DNA of 64,000 bases. Source: UBA4416 sp040387475 (GTDB taxonomy: Bacteria > Bacteroidota > Bacteroidia > B-17B0 > Aurantibacillaceae). The stretch lies in assembly GCA_040387475.1 (NCBI GenBank), contig JAZKDT010000018.1, positions 62,001 to 126,000 on the forward strand, written 5' to 3'. The notes below the pieces were generated by a model. That model saw only the letters and a list, made by a program, of their open reading frames with translations. It searched no databases and was not told the origin of the DNA. The position numbers and the translations under genes are program-made. This document shows positions 1 through 8,117 of this stretch, piece after piece; the first letter of the stretch is position 1; each line of letters begins with the position of its first letter.

Positions 1-180
1 AAAGCGCATAACATGAGCGAAACCGATGTTGTAAATAAAGTAATGCTCCTGAAACAAGCTGTAAAGGAATTTGTAGCCGTTGAAGAACTCGGCCAACTGG
101 CCGTATTTTTAGCATCAGATGTTGCCAAAACGATGACCGGAACAGCTTTACCTGTTGATGGTGGTTGGAATGCGCAGTAA
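1..180 (+). CDS. SDR family oxidoreductase, 3-hydroxybutyrate dehydrogenase-like (3' end only)
   Basis: The window opens inside this gene; only the last 59 codons and the TAA stop are present. The residues fit the C-terminal end of a short-chain dehydrogenase: a helix ending EELGQLAVFLASD, then TGTALPVDGGW close to the C-terminus. That ending is typical of D-3-hydroxybutyrate dehydrogenases (NAD-dependent interconversion of 3-hydroxybutyrate and acetoacetate) but is shared by many SDR enzymes. The catalytic Ser-Tyr-Lys residues and the Rossmann motif lie outside the window, so the substrate is inferred only from the tail. Confidence 0.75.
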   Translation, partial: KAHNMSETDVVNKVMLLKQAVKEFVAVEELGQLAVFLASDVAKTMTGTALPVDGGWNAQ

Positions 181-200
181 GTTCAAAACATTAAAAAAAA

Positions 201-668
201 ATGATAACGGTAGTTGAAACACGAGACTATAAACTAATTGCGGCACTTAATGAAGAGGTCCAAAATCTGCATGCCTCGCTCCATCCCGAAATGTTTAAGC
301 CATTCGTGAAATCAGATATGGAGAAAGCGCTGGAAAATTATCTCAACGAACCCAACGCATACGGCTATCTGGTGCAAAAGGACGGCATCGCCATAGGCTG
401 TGCAGTATTTTTTATTAGAGAAGCAAAGGAAAATGCATTTCACTATACTATTAAGACACTATACGTTGACCAGATATCAGTTTTAACAAAACATCAAAGA
501 ACCGGTGCAGGAAAGATGCTGATGGATCAGGCCGAAAAACTGGCAAAAGAAAAGTCTATACAAAAAATCGAATTGGATCACTGGAGTGCTAACGTTGTTG
601 CTGCTTCGTATTTTAGAAAATCCGGTTACAAACTTTACAGAGAAAGATTATTTAAAGTTATTATTTAA
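201..668 (+). CDS. GNAT family N-acetyltransferase
   Basis: A 155-aa single-domain protein of normal GNAT length. The acetyl-CoA pyrophosphate-binding signature is visible as QRTGAGKMLMDQA at about residues 98-110, after the beta strand TLYVDQISVL. The C-terminal part (ANVVAASYFRKSGYKLYRERLF) is the usual GNAT region with the Y/F and GY turn. Family members move an acetyl group from acetyl-CoA to an amine, but the substrate cannot be read here. The gene starts 20 bp after the SDR gene and may be cotranscribed with it. Confidence 0.85.
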   Translation: MITVVETRDYKLIAALNEEVQNLHASLHPEMFKPFVKSDMEKALENYLNEPNAYGYLVQKDGIAIGCAVFFIREAKENAFHYTIKTLYVDQISVLTKHQRTGAGKMLMDQAEKLAKEKSIQKIELDHWSANVVAASYFRKSGYKLYRERLFKVII

Positions 669-733
669 GCTCTATTAACATCACCCGGCTCCAAAAAACA
701 AACTCCGGAACTCAGCATCAAAGTACTTATAAG

Positions 734-1513
734 ATGAACTTTAAAACACTGGCTCCTGATAAATCCGTCTCTTTATTTGTAAAAAATATCCTTGTATTTG
801 AAAGAACAGACCCTGAGCTGAAAACCGTACTACCCTTTTATGCCGACGGTTACCCGGGGTTACTATTTCAGGAAACTACGAAGGGGTTAATTGTAGAACC
901 TCACAATAAAATAATGCCTGAAATGTTCCTGTATGGCCAGACTTTAAAACCCATTGAATTGGTTATGACTGGCCCTTACAAATTGATCATATACCAAGTA
1001 TATCCTTTTGTATTAAAAAGTTTGTTCAATCTTTCCCATAAAGATCTTAATGATAACTGCTACGATCTTAATCAATTAGACAGTTCTCGCGGAATTGACG
1101 TGCTAAAAAGTATAAAGCAAACATCGAGCCTTGATAAAAGAATTAAAATTATTTCCCGGCTGTTGATCACGCTATTTAACAACAAAAAAGAAGAACTGGA
1201 CATACCTATTGCATCCGCCATTCAAATGATCATTCACAATAAAGGACAAGTCACGATTAGCGATCTTTATACAAAGCTGCACCTTACGGAACGTACATTT
1301 GAACGTAGATTTTTTAATTCGGCGGGTGTTACAGCAAAGCAATTTTCCAAGATCATTCAGTTTCAGCACTCCCTCGAGCAATTAAAGTTAAAAGATTACA
1401 CCAAACTTACCGACATTGTATATGCCAATGGATTTGCCGACCAGTCCCATTTCATAAAAGTGTTCAAGGCATTTACGGGCAAAACACCCTTCGCTTTTAC
1501 ATCGAAAAAATAA
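734..1513 (+). CDS. AraC family transcriptional regulator
   Basis: A 259-aa protein with a C-terminal double helix-turn-helix (about residues 165-255). The first helix region is VTISDLYTKLHLTERTFERRFF; the second contains the AraC signature IVYANGFADQSHFIKVFKAFTGKTPFAF. The N-terminal half resembles the beta-rich DUF6597-type sensory domain common in Bacteroidota AraC proteins. It probably controls neighbouring genes such as the DUF1772/cytochrome pair downstream. The effector is unknown. A second regulator of the same architecture lies at 49264-50019. Confidence 0.88.
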   Translation: MNFKTLAPDKSVSLFVKNILVFERTDPELKTVLPFYADGYPGLLFQETTKGLIVEPHNKIMPEMFLYGQTLKPIELVMTGPYKLIIYQVYPFVLKSLFNLSHKDLNDNCYDLNQLDSSRGIDVLKSIKQTSSLDKRIKIISRLLITLFNNKKEELDIPIASAIQMIIHNKGQVTISDLYTKLHLTERTFERRFFNSAGVTAKQFSKIIQFQHSLEQLKLKDYTKLTDIVYANGFADQSHFIKVFKAFTGKTPFAFTSKK

Positions 1514-1553
1514 TTTTGTCGGTTTTGTTCTATTTTCGGGCTGAATGCATCTT

Positions 1554-1561
1554 TAACTTTG
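1554..1561 (+). promoter_or_regulatory. -7 promoter element of the DUF1772/cytochrome c operon
   Basis: TAACTTTG matches the Bacteroidota -7 consensus TAnnTTTG and lies 25 bp before the ATG at 1587. No good TTTG -33 box sits at the standard 19-bp spacing, so only the -7 element is called. Confidence 0.5.
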
Positions 1562-1586
1562 CATCATAAATTTTTAATATACGAAT

Positions 1587-2099
1587 ATGGAAAACCCGCT
1601 AAACTTAAACGTTTTACAAATAGTTCAGGTAATAGCAATATTACTAACCGGATTAGTGGCCGGACTTTTTTATGGTTATGATTGCTCTGTCGTTAAAGGT
1701 TTAGGAAATCTCCCGGATGACCTTTACCTCCGGTCTTTCCAATCGATAAACAGATCCATTCAAAACCCCTATTTCTTTTTTAGTTTTATGGGAAGTTTAG
1801 TAACTCTTCCTACCGCGGCTTGGTTAAACTATAAGAATTGTCATCTTGCGACTTTCTATTTGTTACTTTCTGCTACAGTCGTGTATTTCATTGGCGTTTT
1901 TGGAGTAACCCTATTTTGCAATGTGCCTTTAAATGAGCGCCTGGCAAATTTTTCAATTTCAACTGCCACTACAACAGACCTTTCGGCTATGCGGCAAACT
2001 TTTGAGAAACCCTGGAATAATTATCACACAGTGAGAACAATTGCCTCGGTAATTTCATTTGGTTTAACAATTTTATCATTAATCAGGCAAAAAATATAG
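1587..2099 (+). CDS. DUF1772 (anthrone oxygenase-like) membrane protein
   Basis: A 170-aa protein with four hydrophobic segments (about residues 10-30, 60-80, 85-108, 148-165). The layout and the motifs LTGLVAGLFYGYDCSVVKGLG and NVPLNERLA are typical of DUF1772, also called the anthrone oxygenase family. Bacterial members are mostly uncharacterised integral membrane proteins. The ATG has its own -7 element upstream and the next gene starts 4 bp after the stop, so the two form an operon. Confidence 0.75.
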   Translation: MENPLNLNVLQIVQVIAILLTGLVAGLFYGYDCSVVKGLGNLPDDLYLRSFQSINRSIQNPYFFFSFMGSLVTLPTAAWLNYKNCHLATFYLLLSATVVYFIGVFGVTLFCNVPLNERLANFSISTATTTDLSAMRQTFEKPWNNYHTVRTIASVISFGLTILSLIRQKI

Positions 2100-2103
2100 C
2101 TGA

Positions 2104-2499
2104 ATGAAACATATAATCATCATTGTCTCCGTGTTTTTTTGCTTCATCTTATTTTCAGGCAACAAAAAGTTGTATTCTGCAAATGGAGAAGCCATTTATA
2201 AAACAGGAAAAAATTTAAAAGGAGAATTATTACTTGATAAAAACGCCTCAACCATCAGATTTATAAAAAGTTGCACAGCCTGCCACGGAAAAAACGGAAC
2301 CCGAATGAAAGGTGTATCCATTAAATTCATTGACTTGTCAAATGCTGATATTCTGTCAGTTCCCTATACAGACAGTTTATTTTTTCGTTTCATCGACCAC
2401 GATTTAAAAAGTGATGGTACAAAAGCAAATATGGGCGTAATTTGGAGAATGAGTAACGCTGATAAAAACGACCTGTTAGATTATTTGAAAAGTTTGTGA
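2104..2499 (+). CDS. Small secreted c-type cytochrome
   Basis: A 131-aa protein with an N-terminal hydrophobic export segment (residues 3-20) and one haem c attachment motif, CTACH, at about residues 57-61, followed by GKNGTRMKG. A distal methionine in KANMGVIWRMS is a plausible sixth iron ligand. The size suits a mono-haem periplasmic electron carrier. It is 4 bp downstream of the DUF1772 gene, and the pairing suggests a membrane redox function, but no partner enzyme is visible. Confidence 0.75.
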   Translation: MKHIIIIVSVFFCFILFSGNKKLYSANGEAIYKTGKNLKGELLLDKNASTIRFIKSCTACHGKNGTRMKGVSIKFIDLSNADILSVPYTDSLFFRFIDHDLKSDGTKANMGVIWRMSNADKNDLLDYLKSL

Positions 2500-2837
2500 T
2501 TAAACGATACGTTTGTTTACTCGTACGAAGCTTAAAATTTCACAATTATAGATAGAGGACGTTAAGAACAGAAACAATATTAAAATGGGGCCAAAATCTT
2601 AAAGCCATATGAATGTACGCAATAAAGCTAACGAACTTATTCTGAAAACATCGGTAACATATTCCAAACCCACGGCCTATGATAATTTGCTATGAGAAAA
2701 ACCAAGCGTGGTTTTTAATTAAAATGTATGGGCAGAAGAATTTAAATACTGACTACAATTAAAAACTAGTTCACAAAAAAAACCTCCAATGTTATCGGAG
2801 GTTTTAACAAAAACAAAAATCACCGGGCTTACTTCAA
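2500..2837. other. Intergenic region, mostly unassigned
   Basis: This 338-bp stretch lies between the cytochrome gene and the convergent sigma factor gene. Its right end holds the sigma-gene terminator (2779-2805). A 28-codon open frame at 2610-2696 (starting MNVRNKANELI) continues in frame after a TGA for eight more codons, which may be a gene remnant. No ribosome-binding site or homology was recognised. Confidence 0.3.
2779..2805 (-). terminator. Intrinsic terminator of the sigma factor gene
   Basis: A perfect 9-bp stem (AAAACCTCC at 2779-2787 with GGAGGTTTT at 2797-2805) encloses a 9-nt loop. On the minus strand it is followed by a U-tract because the plus strand has an A-run at 2775-2780. 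It lies 33 bp after the stop of the minus-strand sigma factor gene. Confidence 0.85.
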
Positions 2838-3437
2838 CTAAATATAGATCTCAATATTTTTTTCTTCCAGCATTTTTTTAAGGTTAATCATAGCGTAACG
2901 CATTCTTCCTAATGAAGTGTTGATTGACACATTGGTCATTTCAGAGATCTCTTTAAAGCTCATGTCATAATATGTTCTCATAATCACCACTTCTTTCTGA
3001 TCACGCGGTAAATCATTTACGATAGCGCGAATAGATTGCTTGAATTGCCTTGTTTCCTCTGTATCTCTTACAGCTTCCGTATTATCAGGAATGATATCGA
3101 AGATACTGGTTTCTTCTCCCTCATCATTAATAACTGTACTTATAGAAGGCATCTTTTTCACTTTCCGGAAGTAATCAATGATTAGATTTTTAGCAATACG
3201 CAATATCCATGGCAAAAATTTACCCTCTTCATTGTATTGCTTCCTTTTTAAAGTTTGAATTACTTTAAAAAATGTTTCCTGGAATACATCTTCGGTTAAC
3301 GATTTATTACGTGTGATCAAATAGATATATGAAAATATCCGGCGTTTGTGACGTTTTACAAGAATTGAAAGTGACTCTTCATTACCATTCATGTAGAGCT
3401 TAACCAGCTCGTTATCTGAAAGAAGTTGCATAGACAT
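2838..3437 (-). CDS. RNA polymerase sigma factor, sigma-70/ECF family
   Basis: A 199-aa protein with sigma region 2 at about residues 20-95 (WILRIAKNLIIDYFRKVKK is the region 2.3/2.4 helix) and region 4.2 at about residues 140-190 (LPRDQKEVVIMRTYYDMSFKEISEMTNVSINTSLGR). There is no region 1 or 3, as in extracytoplasmic-function sigma factors. No anti-sigma factor gene is adjacent, so its trigger is unknown. The ORF opens MSMQ; the second Met is an equally good start. Confidence 0.93.
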   Translation of the reverse strand: MSMQLLSDNELVKLYMNGNEESLSILVKRHKRRIFSYIYLITRNKSLTEDVFQETFFKVIQTLKRKQYNEEGKFLPWILRIAKNLIIDYFRKVKKMPSISTVINDEGEETSIFDIIPDNTEAVRDTEETRQFKQSIRAIVNDLPRDQKEVVIMRTYYDMSFKEISEMTNVSINTSLGRMRYAMINLKKMLEEKNIEIYI

Positions 3438-3582
3438 AGGACTACAATTAAATTATTAAATACAATAAAATTTAAGTAGATGTCTAAGCGATGAGAATAA
3501 TGGTTTAAGTTAATGAGTTGCTAAAATACTAAAATTAGTTAAAAGCAAATTGTTAATTTGGGCGAAACTAGGCTTTTAGTTA

Positions 3583-4635
3583 TTAAAAGAAAGATCCCAG
3601 TACGTGAAGTAATTTGTCAACCTGGCTATGCCATAACAATCTTGCAGATTCTTCATCCGCTTTATCGCTCGCAAAATCAGTGATAATCAACGATATGTCA
3701 TTGGTTAACTCATCTTTTTGAGTTTTGAACTCAAAAAAACTACCATCATTTTTATCGAGCCATTGGTATCTGATAGAAATCGGCGGAACTTCTTTTACCA
3801 GTTTGGCTTGTTGAATTTGCCCATCCCAGTTAAAAGTAAATACACCATCCCGGATGTTTACGTCATCGCAAAACCATTCTGATAAACCGCTTTCTGTACT
3901 TACAAATTCAAAAACCATATCTTCAGAAGCTCTGATCACAAATTCCATTTCAAATTTACCGTTAGGTTCTTTAACAAACTTTGCGGGTGCCTCATTATCC
4001 GGTTTTCTGAAAGTAGTTGGTGCAACGATAGGCTTTTTAATTACAGGTGCTTTTTCTTTTTTAGCTTTAGCAACTTTTACAGGTTTTTCAGCTGTATGTT
4101 CAACTACTTCTTCAATAATATGCTTAATCTCTTTAACAGTAGATACTTTAGAATGTAGAGGTTTTACTTCATGAGTGTTTATAAATCCTTTTTTAGGAGC
4201 TACTGTTTGCGCAGGTTGAACTGCTTTTTTAGGAGCTGCGGTTTTAACAGCTACGGTAACTTTCTTTACAGGTTTTACCGCTTTTTTAGCAATAGCTTTT
4301 TTCGCAGATTTTGTCACTTTTTTAGCTGCTACTTTCTTCACTGCCTTCTTAGCAACTATCTTTTTAACAGGTTTTGCAGTTTTTTTAACCACTTTTTTAG
4401 CAACAATCTTTTTAGTTGCTACTTTTTTTACGGCTTTTTTTATAGGTTTTGCCGGCGCTTTTTTCTTCGTCACTGCTTTTTTTACCTTAACAGGCGCTTT
4501 TTTAGCAACTGCTTTTTTTACAGGTTTAATAGCTTTTTTCTGAGCAACAGGTTTTTTAGCAGCTGCCTTTTTAGAAGTTGCTTTTTTAGATGTTGCTTTT
4601 TTATTTTTTGACGAAGCCTTAGTTTTTGTCGACAT
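3583..4635 (-). CDS. START-like (SRPBCC) domain protein with a long lysine/alanine-rich, histone-H1-like N-terminal tail
   Basis: A 350-aa two-part protein. Residues 1 to about 215 are almost entirely Lys, Ala, Val, Pro and Thr in repeats such as KKAVAKKAP and KPVKKIVAKK, resembling histone H1-like bacterial DNA-binding tails. Residues about 221-350 form a folded domain like the Bacteroidota START-like (AHSA1/SRPBCC) family, with FEMEFVIRASEDMVFEFV, a conserved EWFCDDV, and the C-terminal helix SARLLWHSQVDKLLHVLG. The START-like domain is normally about 130 aa alone. The tail should be highly basic and may tether the protein to nucleic acid; that is inference. The low-complexity DNA makes spurious open frames on the opposite strand. 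Confidence 0.85.
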   Translation of the reverse strand: MSTKTKASSKNKKATSKKATSKKAAAKKPVAQKKAIKPVKKAVAKKAPVKVKKAVTKKKAPAKPIKKAVKKVATKKIVAKKVVKKTAKPVKKIVAKKAVKKVAAKKVTKSAKKAIAKKAVKPVKKVTVAVKTAAPKKAVQPAQTVAPKKGFINTHEVKPLHSKVSTVKEIKHIIEEVVEHTAEKPVKVAKAKKEKAPVIKKPIVAPTTFRKPDNEAPAKFVKEPNGKFEMEFVIRASEDMVFEFVSTESGLSEWFCDDVNIRDGVFTFNWDGQIQQAKLVKEVPPISIRYQWLDKNDGSFFEFKTQKDELTNDISLIITDFASDKADEESARLLWHSQVDKLLHVLGSFF

Positions 4636-4750
4636 AACCTTATTTTTTGGGAAATATATAAAAAATAATGCGCGGGTAAAAATTTATTACTAACTTTTTT
4701 TATTATTTTCTAAAAAATCGCTCTTTTTTAGGGTTAATCAAGTAAAAAAT

Positions 4751-4758
4751 TACCTTTG
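4751..4758 (+). promoter_or_regulatory. -7 promoter element of mutL
   Basis: TACCTTTG is an exact match to the Bacteroidota TAnnTTTG element and ends only 5 bp before the mutL ATG at 4764. The mRNA would therefore be leaderless or nearly so. The expected -33 position reads TTAG rather than TTTG. Confidence 0.6.
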
Positions 4759-4763
4759 CAACC

Positions 4764-6617
4764 ATGCAAAATGTGATAACTCTTTTACCGGAAAGTGTGG
4801 CTAATCAAATAGCTGCCGGAGAGGTGGTTCAGCGACCAGCCTCCATTGTGAAAGAGTTATTGGAAAATGCCATTGATGCCAAGGCTACTTTTATTAAGCT
4901 GATAGTAAAAGATGCCGGAAAAACGCTGGTTCAGGTTATTGATAACGGCATGGGAATGAACCCTGTAGATGCCCGTATGGCTTTTGAACGCCATGCTACC
5001 TCTAAGATCAAAAAAGCCGAAGACCTGTTTCAACTACATACCAAAGGATTTAGAGGAGAAGCCTTGGCCAGTATTGCTGCCGTGGCCCAGGTTGAATTAA
5101 AAACAAAGCGGGAAGAAGATATTGTAGGTCAATTGATTGAAATTGAAGGGAATAAGTTTATTCGTCAAGAAGAATGCCAGGCCCCTACCGGATCTTCGTT
5201 TAGCGTTAAAAACCTGTTTTTTAACATTCCGGCCCGCCGTAATTTTTTAAAAGACGATAATGTGGAGCTCAAACATATCATTGACGAGTTCGAAAGAGTA
5301 TGCCTTCCTCATCCCACTATTCATTTCCAACTATTCAGTAATGGTAATGAGATCTATAATTTACCTGCTGCCTCATTAATGGAACGCATTTCGGGCTTAT
5401 TCAGCAAAACACTACAGGGTAAACTGGTGCATATAAACGAGGTAACCGATGTTGTAAAGATTTCGGGTTACGTTGGAAAACCCGAAAGCGCTAAAAAGCG
5501 CCGGGGCGATCAATACTTTTTTGTAAATGACCGTTTTATAAAGAGTCCGTATTTACATCACTCGGTTTCGGAAGCATACCGTGAACTAATTGCTGCAGAT
5601 GCACATCCTGCTTATTATCTATTCCTGGAAGTAAATCCACAAACAATTGATATTAATATCCACCCTACTAAAACGGAAATTAAATTTCAGGATGAAAAAA
5701 TTATTTATGCCTTGTTACATAGCGCTGTAAAACGTGCTTTAGGTAAAGCAAACCTGGCTCCAAGTCTTGATTTTAATAGTGAAATGAGTTTTGAGATTGA
5801 TTACACAAAGGCTGTCTCGCAACCTACAGTAACCGTTAACAAAGATTACAATCCATTTTCAACGGGGTCGTCCACATCGTCGTCTTCGGGATATAAAGAA
5901 CCCAAAGCAGATACTGAACAGCAAAAGAACAATAAACAAAACTGGGAAAGCCTTTATCAAAATTATTCGCAAACCAATTATAAGACAGAACTCGAAAATC
6001 TCCAACTGGAAAAAAAAGCAGAGCAAACCAGGCTCCATCATGAATTGGTTTCGCACAAAGGGTTTCAGCTTTATAATAAATATATCATTTCGGCCCATGA
6101 AAATGGCTTGTTGGTTATTGATCAGCAACGCGCCCATGAACGGATTTTATATGAACACTATATTGCTACCAAGGAACGAAATATTATGACGGCTTCGCAG
6201 CAGGTATTATTTCCGGTAACCATAGAACTTACACCTAATGATTTTGTTTTACTCGAAACATTAATGCCTCATTTTAAAATATTAGGTTTTGAAATTGAAC
6301 CTTTTGGCAAATACACGGTTGTAGTACAAGGCACCCCCGCCGAATTAGGAGAATTTAACACACAGGAGATGGTTGAAGGTATATTGGAAACCTATAAATT
6401 AAATACCTTTGACGTGAAGATTGATCCGTTTGAGAATATGTGTAAAAGTATGGCAAAAAGTGCGGGCATTAAATATGGCAAAGTGCTGGAAGAACAGGAA
6501 ATTACGCTTATGCTTGAACATTTATTTGCCTGCCATAATCCTATGTACAGTCCTAACGGAAAACCGGTGATTATGGAAATGAGTAAATTAGAATTAGACG
6601 CCTTTTTTAAGAAATAG
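4764..6617 (+). CDS. mutL: DNA mismatch repair protein MutL
   Basis: A 617-aa protein of normal MutL length. The N-terminal GHKL ATPase has all its motifs: ELLENAIDAKAT (about residues 31-42), DNGMGM, TKGFRGEALASIAAV, and the downstream ATSKIKK. A variable linker (about 365-420) leads to a C-terminal dimerisation domain. MutL couples MutS mismatch recognition to downstream repair. The nuclease motif DQHA-x2-E-x4-E reads DQQRAHERILYE near residue 453, and the late CPHGRP-type motif reads SPNGKP, so metal ligands look lost and endonuclease activity is doubtful. The first rhomboid gene begins 10 bp downstream. Confidence 0.97.
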   Translation: MQNVITLLPESVANQIAAGEVVQRPASIVKELLENAIDAKATFIKLIVKDAGKTLVQVIDNGMGMNPVDARMAFERHATSKIKKAEDLFQLHTKGFRGEALASIAAVAQVELKTKREEDIVGQLIEIEGNKFIRQEECQAPTGSSFSVKNLFFNIPARRNFLKDDNVELKHIIDEFERVCLPHPTIHFQLFSNGNEIYNLPAASLMERISGLFSKTLQGKLVHINEVTDVVKISGYVGKPESAKKRRGDQYFFVNDRFIKSPYLHHSVSEAYRELIAADAHPAYYLFLEVNPQTIDINIHPTKTEIKFQDEKIIYALLHSAVKRALGKANLAPSLDFNSEMSFEIDYTKAVSQPTVTVNKDYNPFSTGSSTSSSSGYKEPKADTEQQKNNKQNWESLYQNYSQTNYKTELENLQLEKKAEQTRLHHELVSHKGFQLYNKYIISAHENGLLVIDQQRAHERILYEHYIATKERNIMTASQQVLFPVTIELTPNDFVLLETLMPHFKILGFEIEPFGKYTVVVQGTPAELGEFNTQEMVEGILETYKLNTFDVKIDPFENMCKSMAKSAGIKYGKVLEEQEITLMLEHLFACHNPMYSPNGKPVIMEMSKLELDAFFKK

Positions 6618-6627
6618 ACTTTCAGAG

Positions 6628-7248
6628 ATGAGTTATCAGGAATTTAAACCAAGACAATTTCAACAGATCCCTATGGTGGTCAAAAATATTTTGATCATTA
6701 ACATCGCTTTGTTTGCCGCTAAATTTTTATTGGCTGGTAAGGTCGACCTGGATCATTACCTTGATCTGCATCCGGTTTCAGACCCCGATTTTAAACCTCA
6801 CCAGTTTATCAGTTACATGTTTATGCACGCCGACATTGCACACATTTTTTTAAATATGATTGCTGTTTACATGTTTGGTTCCATCCTGGAAAACATGTGG
6901 GGATCAAAACGCTTTATCAATTTTTACCTAGCGTGTGGTTTAGGGGCTGCCGCTTTGCAACTGGGCATCAGTTCTTTTAACAATCAGTATACTATTTTGT
7001 TAGGTGCCTCAGGCGCTGTTTTTGGTTTATTAGTGGCATTTGCCATGATGTTTCCTAATACCGAATTGCAATTATATTTTGTGATACCTGTAAAAGCAAA
7101 ATATTTGGTGAGTGCCTATGCTTTATTTGAGTTATATAATGGGTTCTTTTCTCACGACAATGTAGCTCATTTTGCTCACCTGGGAGGTTTAGCCGTTGGT
7201 ATCATCATTATGTTAATATGGAAGCGTAATAAAACTTTTTTCTTTTAA
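6628..7248 (+). CDS. Rhomboid family intramembrane serine protease
   Basis: A 206-aa protein with six predicted membrane segments. The catalytic serine is Ser128 in GASGAVFG (the GxSG motif) and the general-base histidine is His184 in HLGGLAVG. The rhomboid L1-loop-type sequence MHADIAHIFLNM is also present. Rhomboids cut transmembrane substrates inside the inner membrane; the substrate here is unknown. The gene sits 10 bp after mutL and 6 bp before a second rhomboid gene, in a likely operon. Confidence 0.93.
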   Translation: MSYQEFKPRQFQQIPMVVKNILIINIALFAAKFLLAGKVDLDHYLDLHPVSDPDFKPHQFISYMFMHADIAHIFLNMIAVYMFGSILENMWGSKRFINFYLACGLGAAALQLGISSFNNQYTILLGASGAVFGLLVAFAMMFPNTELQLYFVIPVKAKYLVSAYALFELYNGFFSHDNVAHFAHLGGLAVGIIIMLIWKRNKTFFF

Positions 7249-7254
7249 AACAGG

Positions 7255-8079
7255 ATGTCTTTTCTTCAAAATATAAAATACGAATTACAGAAACACAGTA
7301 AATTAACCATTCTACTGGTAGTAAATATTGTTATCTTTTTTATTATCAATATCAGTACCGGTATATTTGGCACCAGTGCTGTCATCAATAATCTGGCACT
7401 TCCATTAAATTTAAATGAGTTCTTTTTTAAATTCTGGACTCTTTTTACTTATATGTTCTCGCACCAAAATTTAGGTCATATATTTTATAACATGCTCCTG
7501 CTTTACTTCTCCGCACAAACATTTTTAAATTTTCTTTCCGAAAAAAAGTTCATGTATGTTTATTTAATGAGTGGCTTGTGTGGCGGAATTATCCTACTGG
7601 TGCTTTCTGCTATATTTCCGGTTACATTTGCCAATTCGATTTTGTTGGGTGCCTCTGCATCCGTAATTGGTGTGGTAACCGCACTGGCCATGTACATTCC
7701 GAATTTGCAGGTGAGTTTGTTCGGCATTATCGAAATGAAATACAAATATTATGCTTTACTGATCTTTGCAGTTTCAAGTATCATTGATTTTAATATCAAT
7801 ACCGGCGGAAAAATATCTCATTTTGGCGGCGCATTCTTTGGATTATTTTTTGGTTATATGTTAAAGAACGGAAAAGATATATCTGATTTTTCCTTTTTAA
7901 AAAGAGAAAAAAAATCGCCTTTAAAAGTGGTGCATAATAGCTCTTTTGCCAAAACACAACCTAATTCTGCAAACCAACAAACCATTGACAGTTTATTGGA
8001 TAAGATTTCTAAAAACGGGTATGAAAACCTAAGCAAAGAAGAAAAAGACTTGCTGTTTAAACTTTCTCAGAAAAAATAA
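7255..8079 (+). CDS. Rhomboid family intramembrane serine protease with C-terminal cytosolic tail
   Basis: A 274-aa paralogue of the preceding gene, with six hydrophobic segments up to about residue 205. The nucleophile is Ser134, in LGASASVIG (GxSA instead of the usual GxSG). The histidine is His189 in ISHFGGAFFG. A soluble tail of about 65 residues ends in IDSLLDKISKNGYENLSKEEKDLL, matching the DUF6576-type helix found at the end of Bacteroidota rhomboids. Both catalytic residues are present, so it is probably active. Confidence 0.92.
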   Translation: MSFLQNIKYELQKHSKLTILLVVNIVIFFIINISTGIFGTSAVINNLALPLNLNEFFFKFWTLFTYMFSHQNLGHIFYNMLLLYFSAQTFLNFLSEKKFMYVYLMSGLCGGIILLVLSAIFPVTFANSILLGASASVIGVVTALAMYIPNLQVSLFGIIEMKYKYYALLIFAVSSIIDFNINTGGKISHFGGAFFGLFFGYMLKNGKDISDFSFLKREKKSPLKVVHNSSFAKTQPNSANQQTIDSLLDKISKNGYENLSKEEKDLLFKLSQKK

Positions 8080-8117
8080 GTGCAATTATTGAAATAATTT
8101 TCTAAATTGTAACCATT

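Noticed and set aside
2610..2730. Short frame MNVRNKANELI... as a gene
   Set aside because: Only 28 codons before a stop, no ribosome-binding site and no recognised homology; kept only as a possible remnant.
4171..4611. 146-codon open frame opposite the Lys/Ala-rich tail
   Set aside because: It is made of Phe, Cys, Arg and Ser repeats caused by reading the lysine codons of the minus-strand gene backwards. No start signal or plausible product.
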